From Hirudo medicinalis (taxonomy: Eukaryota; Annelida; Clitellata; Hirudinida; Hirudinidae), in contig MPNW01000457.1 of the NCBI GenBank assembly GCA_011800805.1, positions 2,653 to 50,152 of the forward strand: a stretch of DNA of 47,500 nucleotides. The letters are read 5' to 3'. Made by a program: the position numbers and the translations under genes. This document shows positions 40,290 through 47,500 of this stretch, piece after piece (the stretch's first letter is position 1; every line of letters starts with the position of its first letter). The notes beneath the pieces are model-generated. The model was not told the origin of the DNA, did no database searches, and saw nothing but the letters and a program-made list of their open reading frames with translations.

Positions 40290-41028
40290 AGGCCTTCAGA
40301 CAAGTAAATTATCAAATTATTCGCTCAGGCTAATTGCCAAGGAGCTCAGTCGATCCAAGACTGTCGTCTGGAACCACTTAAAAACTGAGGAACAAAAAAG
40401 AGCGTGGAAGATTCAAGAAACTGCCAATCGGTCAGCAGAGACTTCTGGTAAGAATAGCTTCAACAAGTAAATTTTCAGCAAATCAAGTTAGAATTGAACT
40501 TGATTTCAGAATTTGATAAAACATTCAGATGAGAAGAAATTTAACTTGATGAACCTGATGGTCATTAGTTCCGCTGGCATGACCTCCGGTTGGCAAAGGA
40601 AACATTTTTTAGCCGAAATCATGATGGGAGACAGTCTTCAGTAGATTAAATCAAAGTATTAGAAGATCATTTCCTGCCTTTTGGGGAACATTATTATGGA
40701 GGAAATTTTATTTTTCAGCAAGATAATGCTCCGACCCACACTTCCAAGTTGAGGAAGACATTTTTCCAGAGCAGAAATTTGAAAGTTATGAGTTGAACCA
40801 GCCCGTTCCTCAGAGTTAAATCCTATTGAAAACGTCTGGGGAGCGTTGTCGAAACTGGTTTGAAACAATGGAAGGTAGTTCCACTCCAAATCTGACTTGG
40901 AAAACGCCATTAGGAGTGCCTGGCACGAACTGGACGGGAAATTCGTAAAAACCTTAATAAAATCAATCACCACACAACTGCAAGAAAACATTACGACCGG
41001 CAATTCGATGGCTTTCAACCGAAACTAG
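40290..41028 (+). pseudogene. Degenerate Tc1/mariner-type (Tc1-like) transposase
   Basis: Fragments in shifting frames match Tc1 transposase order. A helix-turn-helix-like SLRLIAKELSRSKTVVWNHL starts at 40321. A catalytic-core fragment FIFQQDNAPTHTSKLRK lies near 40708-40760 and holds the second catalytic Asp. SSELNPIENVWGALSKL near 40809-40860 holds the third acidic position. A C-terminal stretch KSITTQLQENITTG ends with TAG at 41026-41028. Frameshifts, an in-frame stop (after LKVMS) and a missing first catalytic region show it is dead. Inverted repeats were not found. Confidence 0.85.
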
Positions 41029-42415
41029 CATTGGCCATTATTTGCCACATTATCCATTACGCAGAGTTCAAAAACACAACAGACCGGCCAACAAAATGGC
41101 TTCAATCGTCTGCTGTGTCGTCTCGCTATAGGTTTACGACAGATTATGGAAGCAAATAATTCTTGATAATTTTATCTGTTAGAATTAAATTAATAATTAT
41201 AATAAGTCCTAAATTTTTTAATTCTTATAATTTCTGAGTTAATTTATTCAATTAAGCATTCACAATATTTTGAAAGCTTAGCGAACTTCTAAGAAACATT
41301 CACCAATAACATGGCGACTAAAAGAAAGTCAATATTTTTGCTGTTATCAATAAACGTTTTGATATATTTTCAGAATTCCATGAATTAATTTCCCAGAAAA
41401 TTATTGTTATTTGTATTATCGATTTTAAAAATGCGATCGAATGGGATAGAGTTTGGTTTGCAATTCATCTTAAGTTGAATTTCTTAGTAAGAAATAACTT
41501 AACTCAAATTAATTAATTGGTTTAAGGAGACTAAAGTCTGTGTGATAAACAACTGAAATGCTTCAATATTTTACTTGAATCTCTTACAGCTCATCATCGC
41601 AAGATTTCGTCTCATATTTTAGGCTATTATCCATCCACAACATTATTTTATTTTACTTTATTCAACTTAATTTAAAACCTTTTTAAACTCCATTTAAAAA
41701 TAATGATCTAAAAAGTACAAAATTCTAACTCAAAGCTTTTAAACGAATTTGTTCATTTTTAGGCGTGCGTTCATAAAGATTTGAAGACTCCATCGAAATC
41801 ATGTAAACTTGTAGATGGTCGATCATCTTCCACACAAATCAGAGCTGGAATTTTGCCTTATTGTAATGAGTCAGACATGCCTCGGAGCATTTATGTTGAA
41901 TAACATTCGCTATAAGCTCTTAAAAATAATTACCTTCATCAATAAATACGACCATGATTGATTACTATTGTTGTTGTTGTTAATATTATTATTAAAATTT
42001 AAAGATAATGATGATAATGATGAGCACCAGCCATGAGAACATCTCTAATTGATGTCATAATTGCTGGTCACTATTGACATGAGAGAGTCACTTTCTTTGA
42101 TGGAGTGATTGATGAGTTTGCACAACTCCGATCCTCTTCATCTCCTCGACAGAATCTTTCATCTCCAGCAGCACCGGAACTTGGGACTGCCTGCTTATTA
42201 ATGACGTCAGAGAGTGGCCCGCTAACCACTAGTCCTTCCATTTCCAGCATCAATCCGTCTACTTCTGCTACTTTCAACTCTCGGCTGGAAAGTCTTGATG
42301 GTTCCACGATGCAAATTGGAGTCATAAAAACATTCATTTACAAAACAATTCTCTTCTCGCCTCCTTCAATTAACGTCTCGTGACCGCCATAAAAATTTAC
42401 GCAAACAAAGAGTCA

Positions 42416-42505
42416 TGCGCATGCGCAATCAACGCATTAATAACGAGTCATATCCGGCACCTTGCAGCGCGTCGGAAGTTGAGCGCTTTCGTCGGCCATC
42501 TTGGC
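42416..42505. promoter_or_regulatory. Promoter-like cluster: NRF-1, ETS-like and YY1-like motifs
   Basis: The palindrome TGCGCATGCGCA (42416-42427) is a full NRF-1-type site. CGGAAGTT (42473-42480) has an ETS core. GCCATCTTGGCC (42495-42506) reads GGCCAAGATGGC on the minus strand, a YY1-type element that includes an ATG at 42499. Such clusters mark TATA-less housekeeping promoters. The minus-strand ATG opens only 20 codons (MADESAQLPTRCK, then VPDMTRY), possibly truncated by a splice donor after CTGCAAG. No downstream exon was identified. Confidence 0.45.
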
Positions 42506-43526
42506 CGCGTCAAATTGAACAGTTTTGTTTGTCACGGACCTCGAATTAGTTTGCGGACTGAGTTGTTGTAAAGCTCTCCTCGTCCAAATTATCCTCCTGG
42601 CTGACATTAGGCGCCCGTTTAATTCGAGAAATATTAAATATTCGGTAATATCTGATTTATGGCATTTTATTTCATTACTTAGAAGTTCCAATCATCATGG
42701 TTGAATGTAATGTTTGCATTCATGATGCGAATGTCTCTATAATTTCTTTCATATTTTCTTAATGCGACGATAATCTTTTTTTACATCAACCACTGTAATT
42801 AACATCATCATTAGGGCCATTTCATTTTCAGCTTTTGTGCTGGGGAATTCGATAAAGTAATTGCATTAAAGCATTAACTCATGAATAAACATTATGCGTA
42901 TTATTTCAGGTTTTTTCATTATTCTATTGGGACGTTATTCGCTGGTGCTCATGAATAATCAACGTCTGTTCGTAATAATCAATCAGAAATGTAATTCAGT
43001 ACAATTAGCACCACGTGAAGTGGAGTTGAAGGAGAAGTTCTCCATCGGAAACATTATCACCGAAACATTATCATTACATCGCCTCTTATCTTGGATAACC
43101 ACTCATGTCATCCTCTCGTAATTCCACCCTCCCAGTGATAGTTGTGGTCTGGATAGTCGAGTTGATAAAGTTGATTGATAGCCTCCTTATCGAGGGACTT
43201 CAACCCGTTTGGCAATCAGTCGATTCCAATTGAAAGGGTAACTTGTAGTCCTTATCGACACCAGGTCGGTTTCCATGGAAGCGTGGAGTTAATTCAAGAT
43301 GGCGAGAGCAAGGCAAACATTTTGAAACATTCCGGATCGATTGATTTGTTATCGAGATTGAATGGACAATAATATTTATCTAATTTTCAATAAAAATATA
43401 ATAAACGGTAATATTTATTTAACTTGTAAAATAATTTACTAAATTACAATGAATGACAATATTTTTGTAGTAATTACAGACCAGTTAACAATATTATTTT
43501 AAGGACCAAATATCGAAATAAACACG

Positions 43527-43532
43527 TTTATT
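43527..43532 (-). terminator. Polyadenylation signal of the homeobrain-like gene
   Basis: AATAAA on the minus strand (TTTATT on plus), about 160 bases past the stop codon at 43695. Confidence 0.5.
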
Positions 43533-43694
43533 GAACGAAACAAGCTCAAAGATCGTCGGCACAAACAAGACGTTTTTTGACTTTTGTTCCAAACGAAGAG
43601 GATTTTGAAAGCGTGCCTCTAAATTCATCCAAGCGTATCGAATTCATTTACTTACGCACGTGACTGGATAGAAATATTTGTATTTTCCTTAATT

Positions 43695-44480
43695 TTATGG
43701 CGACGAGAGTGGTGGTGACTCTGCCGGTGAATCTGATCTCCTGTCTGGAAAGGTCTTTGCCAAAGAGGAAAACCCCTTCCTGGAGTCTGAACTCTCTTTT
43801 TCCAGGAAGATTGAGTGCTCTCTCGCTTTCATCCTGAGAGATTCAATGCTGCTCCTGCGAGAATTTTCAGGGTAGTTTGAATCGTCGGGAGACTTGCGAA
43901 GACAAGGAGGACTGAGTTTGTGTTTGGTCAGAAAATTGAGGGACTTTGCATCGAATCCATCTCTGGACAGGAGTTTCAGGGGATCTTCGTCGTTTCTGGG
44001 GGAACAACTGTCAGAGGTCGCCATGATGGATGAATTGAAGTGACGCTGAACAGCAGAAGCCAATGCTATGAAGTTGACGTGCTGACCAGGATACATGGGC
44101 TGTCCGTCAACCCCCACCGATCCAGGGGGTCTGCCCCTCATGAAAAATTGATTCAAATTGGATGGATTGAATAATCCGGAAAAGCCCGAAGACGGAAAAG
44201 AGACGTTGTGGTCGGGTTTGAGGAGTCTTGAATCTGTGCAGTCGAATGGAAATTTGCTGAACTTGTTGTAAAAGAAGGAATGTTGTTGTTGCTGTTGTTG
44301 TCGTTGATGTTGCTGCTGTTGCTGGAAAGGAAAGAGCGAAGGAAGACGACTTGAGAGGATGGGTTCGTTGACGGGAGGCGGGGGAAGCAAGGAAAGGTCG
44401 CTGCCGAAGAAATTTGGACTTTCATTGCCCATCATCTTCTCGCGCTTCCGCCATTTTGCCCTTCTGTTTTGGAACCAAAC
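43695..44480 (-). CDS. hbn: Paired-like homeobox protein, homeobrain-like, last exon (5' part missing)
   Basis: Exon encoding 261 residues plus TAA, opened by a CTTTCAG acceptor in phase 0 exactly at homeodomain position 47. It starts [15 protein letters not shown] with Gln50, then MMGNESPNFFGSD. Low-complexity regions follow: a Pro stretch, a Gln/His tract (44280-44328), and Ser/Pro-rich segments. RRSSIESLRMKAREHS near 43850 matches the OAR (aristaless) motif of paired-like factors. KWRKREK fits homeobrain and Arx/aristaless. The neighbouring Rx gene favours homeobrain, because homeobrain, Rx and orthopedia form a conserved cluster. Orthopedia is excluded by sequence (it has KWKKRKK). The N-terminal homeodomain exon(s) are not visible between 44481 and 47500, so that intron exceeds 3 kb or they lie beyond the window. 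Likely a nuclear regulator of anterior brain development. Confidence 0.8.
   Translation of the reverse strand, partial: VWFQNRRAKWRKREKMMGNESPNFFGSDLSLLPPPPVNEPILSSRLPSLFPFQQQQQHQRQQQQQQHSFFYNKFSKFPFDCTDSRLLKPDHNVSFPSSGFSGLFNPSNLNQFFMRGRPPGSVGVDGQPMYPGQHVNFIALASAVQRHFNSSIMATSDSCSPRNDEDPLKLLSRDGFDAKSLNFLTKHKLSPPCLRKSPDDSNYPENSRRSSIESLRMKAREHSIFLEKESSDSRKGFSSLAKTFPDRRSDSPAESPPLSSP
44281..44328 (-). repeat. Gln-rich codon repeat in the homeobrain-like exon
   Basis: CAG/CAA/CAT-type triplets encode a mixed Gln/His/Arg tract (QQQQQHQRQQQQQQH). Such tracts are common and length-variable in developmental transcription factors. Confidence 0.9.
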
Positions 44481-45990
44481 CTGAAAGATAATGAAATGTA
44501 ATTTTTTATAAAAATTAATTATGATTACTTATAATTTAATTGAACTGCTTTTTACTTTATTATTGTGTAAAAACTTCAAGATTTAAACACACATTTAAAC
44601 AATATGGATCGCTTTATCGTGAAAGTCTTCAAAATAATAAGTGACCAATCATTCATTCATCCTCTAATGACATCATCAACTTCATTTTTTCTCCAAATTC
44701 TTCATCAATTTATTGACGCATTTCAACGAAATTAAGTCTAATTAATGTTGAAATTCAATAAATTGCCGAATTATAGAAGAAGTGATTACCACTCCAATTT
44801 TCACTGCGTGTCGATCCTGAGCGCTACTAAAGATTACCATGACAACATAATCGATGACGTCAAGCGGCGAGCGTGTGGTCAATAACTTGATTGGTCGGAT
44901 TATGGCGTCATCAAAGATAGTGTTTAAGAATCGAGGAAAGAAAATAAACACCCCGAACATCAGATCAAAAAGTCGTTCGTCGTTTAAAAGTGGAATTAAA
45001 TCCGGAGTGGAGTTCAGCGAACCGTGACGTGGAAAGGGTTGGGACTTATAATCAAATGGGATGAGTGGACGGGCGAATGGAATTAGGCTTCGGATGGCTG
45101 ATTATGAAGTGTTCTCGTGGAATTCACGCATGAATTGGCCCCTAATGAAGCGGCAGTTGAATAACCATCCCTTATTCTCTTCCTTCGTTCGGAGATTTTC
45201 TTGCCATTGTTGCTGGAAAGAAGTGGAGTTGTTGCGGAGTTAATAATGTGGAGCGATGGCTTTTTATAATCGGTGTAATTGGTCGAGCACTTAATTGGAT
45301 GAATGAATTAATCAATCAATTAATTAATTAATTAATGATTCATTATGATAATTCTAATTTGAATATCGACAATTATGAATAATTAATGTTAATTATGAAC
45401 GACTAATGAATAATTAAAATTGTGCCGATGAAGAGAATGAATACAACTATTAAGCGAATGATCGTTTAAACAATTTCTGTTTCAACCTTCAGTGGCTTCA
45501 TCAACTTACTACGTTAGCGTTGTTGGTCACACAATATTTGTAGGTTTTAATTATGATATATAATAATTACGTAATTATTATAATTATAATCATTGCACTG
45601 TAATTATGTAACAGCATTCATTGCTAAATTTACTTCGTCTGAATATAACAGAATGCAAACTTTTATGTGAGCATTTCGATGAAATATTTTTTTTTTTTTA
45701 TGACATTAAATATGAGATAATCGCCTGAATTAAAATCATTTAATAATTATAATTAATAATAAATATTCATAATTAATAACAAATAATTTTAATTAATAAT
45801 TATATTTAATAATAAATAATTATTTATCGACATCGTGTTTATTATTTACGTCGGAAATTAGTTCTTTATATTTATATTTTATTACAATTACTCACTTGCA
45901 ATATCGGGTTGTGATAACTTTTCGTTTTTCTGGATTGAATTACATCAATTACATCAATTGCATGAATTGTGTGCTTTGTGTGCATTATGT

Positions 45991-46168
45991 GAATTGTACG
46001 AACTAATCGAATTGCTGTGAATTGTACGAACTAATTGAATTGCTGTGAATTGTACGAACTAATTGAATTGCTGTGAATTGTACGAACTAATTGAATTGCT
46101 GTGAATTGTACGAACTGATTGAATTGCTGTGAATTGTTCGAACTAATTGAATTGCTGTGAATTGCTGT
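45991..46168. repeat. 28-bp minisatellite, six copies plus a partial
   Basis: The unit starts GAATTGTACGAACTAATT and ends GAATTGCTGT. Full copies begin at 45991, 46019, 46047, 46075, 46103 and 46131, with a 10-base partial at 46159. Copies differ by single substitutions (ATCG, GATT, TTCG), so the array is young or homogenised. Confidence 0.97.
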
Positions 46169-46384
46169 GACGAATGTTTAGACTTTTTCATGGGAGTATT
46201 TGGTCGCCTTCAATAATAATTACGGACAAGCAACGTAGTGATTATTAACCTCGGGAAAATAGTGTAGATTTTAAATATATCTAATTATCCTTTTTAAATT
46301 ACAATTATTATGATTAATTACATCTAATGGAGGTTCAAGGTGAACGCACCTCATTGGACACTCATGCATTCATTGGCTAATTGA

Positions 46385-46525
46385 TTTCTTCACTTAACTC
46401 ACTCACTCAGTCATTCACTCATTCACTCAATCACCCATTCATTCATTCATTCACTCATTAATTCACTCACCCACCCATTCATGCATTCACTAAATCACTC
46501 CTTCGCTCATCCATCCATCCAACCA
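46385..46525. repeat. Degenerate tetranucleotide (ATTC/ACTC/ATCC) repeat
   Basis: Imperfect CATT/CACT units across about 140 bases, with CATCCATCCATCCAACC near the right end. Confidence 0.85.
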
Positions 46526-47189
46526 AGCAATGGTTAGTATTTCTTTTAAAATCGCCTGACTCAAACGACTCAGCGTTGGGATGGAATTGTTTCAAGCTCC
46601 CCATTATTGCGCACCAATCACACCACCCACCCCACTAATTGCATGCACGGTTGCATCTTGCCCTTCCCTTCCTATGGACGTCACACTTCCAATCAAGCGT
46701 GACCTGTCACGTGACGACTAAGGAAGATCACGTGGGGTTAAGTGCGTGGGCGTCATCGAGATTTTCCGGGTGTGATGATTCGATTGTTTCCCATCGGGAG
46801 TTATTTTTAGACTCGTTGATTTATTTAAATGAGTCGTAAACAATGGTTTAGTCTCAATAATACTCAAAAATAAACACTCCCAGAGGCATCGCAATTACGA
46901 GTACAGCATAATTACATAAAAACATAATTATAGGATACTCGTGGCGAGTACGTCTAAAAATAGCATTAGTGGAAAATGGGAAAACCCCGAGCGTGGAGCT
47001 GAAGTCTGCTGATTGATTGGTTGATCGATTCAATTAAAGACAACAAAGTCTCAAAACGTATGTCGTGTCCGACATCAAAGACAGGGGAAAGAAAGAAGCC
47101 CTATGGTTAAATACTTCTCGTGTCTTCTGAGGCTTATGTAACCCTTCCTAGCCACACGTGGTCATTACTACCTTTCATCTCCCCAGCTA

Positions 47190-47222
<33 letters not shown>

Positions 47223-47230
47223 CATTATTA

Positions 47231-47280
<50 letters not shown>

Positions 47281-47320
47281 GTTATTATTATTATTATTAT
47301 TATTATTGTTATTATTATTG

Positions 47321-47389
<69 letters not shown>

Positions 47390-47426
47390 GTTATTATTAT
47401 TATTATTATTATTATTGTTATTATTA

Positions 47427-47482
<56 letters not shown>
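47190..47482. repeat. Long ATT trinucleotide microsatellite
   Basis: About 290 bases of ATT units with scattered ATC and GTT variants, close to the window end. It is the longest simple repeat here. Confidence 0.97.
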
Positions 47483-47484
<2 letters not shown>

Positions 47485-47500
47485 ACTAATAAAACTAACA

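Larger units (their letters stand above)
39131..43694. other. Interval between the convergent Rx and homeobrain-like genes
   Basis: 4.6 kb holding both genes' 3' UTRs, the hAT-type MITE, the Tc1 fossil, ATG/ATT-type simple sequence at 41964-42024 and a promoter-like cluster at 42410-42510. No complete gene was recognised. Open frames near 42071-42383 exist on both strands without a known domain. Confidence 0.6.
44481..47500. other. Intron or upstream region of the homeobrain-like gene, no exon recognised
   Basis: No segment on the minus strand reads as the first 46 homeodomain residues, so this is probably intron. It holds AATT-rich sequence (45300-45340, 45740-45830), the 28-bp tandem repeat (45991-46168), an ATTC/ACTC tetranucleotide region (46385-46525) and the terminal ATT array. 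Confidence 0.6.

Noticed and set aside
40659..41018. 119-codon minus-strand frame
   Set aside because: Antisense shadow of the plus-strand Tc1-like transposase remnant.
40060..41200. Terminal inverted repeats of the Tc1-like element
   Set aside because: I compared the flanks by eye and found only short chance complementarity, so the element borders are not claimed.
43695..44480. Orthopedia identity for the second homeobox gene
   Set aside because: The homeodomain ends KWRKREK, not the KWKKRKK typical of orthopedia; homeobrain or Arx fits better.
45991..46168. CRISPR-like array
   Set aside because: Units are directly adjacent with no unique spacers, and the genome is animal. It is a minisatellite.
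44481..47500. N-terminal homeodomain exon of the homeobrain-like gene
   Set aside because: Searched on the minus strand for an RTTFT...HYPD-like reading and found none, so it is not annotated.

Overview
The window is nuclear DNA of a bilaterian animal. Every recognisable gene is split by GT-AG introns, the intergenic DNA is AT-rich with many ATT/AAT microsatellites, and there are fossil Tc1- and hAT-type DNA transposons. The genes point to a protostome, most likely a lophotrochozoan and possibly an annelid: a giant collagen with threonine rather than proline in the Y position, as known for annelid and vestimentiferan cuticle collagens, and two adjacent paired-class homeobox genes that look like Rx and homeobrain. 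The phylum is an inference.

Layout. 1-3577: no gene seen; microsatellites and repeat-like stretches. 3578-6672 (+): complete 13-exon NDUFS2, the 49 kDa subunit of mitochondrial complex I, 463 residues. 6673-7741: gap between convergent genes. 7742-31930 (-): one giant gene of about 46 exons and about 5,700 residues, in the order signal peptide (tentative), N-terminal beta-rich domain, about 5,200-residue Gly-X-Y collagen region dominated by Gly-X-Thr, three EGF-like modules, a truncated calcium-binding-type EGF, one transmembrane helix and a cytoplasmic tail of about 70 residues. 31931-34686: no gene seen. 34687-39130 (+): Rx/Rax-type homeobox gene in 3 exons. 39275-39600: hAT-type MITE with 8-bp target duplication. 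40290-41028: dead Tc1-like transposase. About 42410-42510: promoter-like motif cluster without a recognised gene. 43695-44480 (-): last exon of a second paired-like homeobox gene (homeobrain-like), whose 5' exons lie outside the window or in unrecognised sequence. 44481-47500: no gene seen; a 28-bp tandem repeat and a long ATT array.

The genes do not form one pathway. NDUFS2 is housekeeping respiration. The collagen gene encodes an extracellular, membrane-anchored structural molecule. The tail-to-tail Rx and homeobrain-like genes fit two members of the Homeobrain-Rx-Orthopedia (HRO) cluster of anterior neural patterning genes. The strongest candidate for something undescribed is the collagen: its architecture (unknown N-terminal domain, about 1,600 uninterrupted triplets, EGF modules, type-I membrane anchor) matches no vertebrate collagen class I know.
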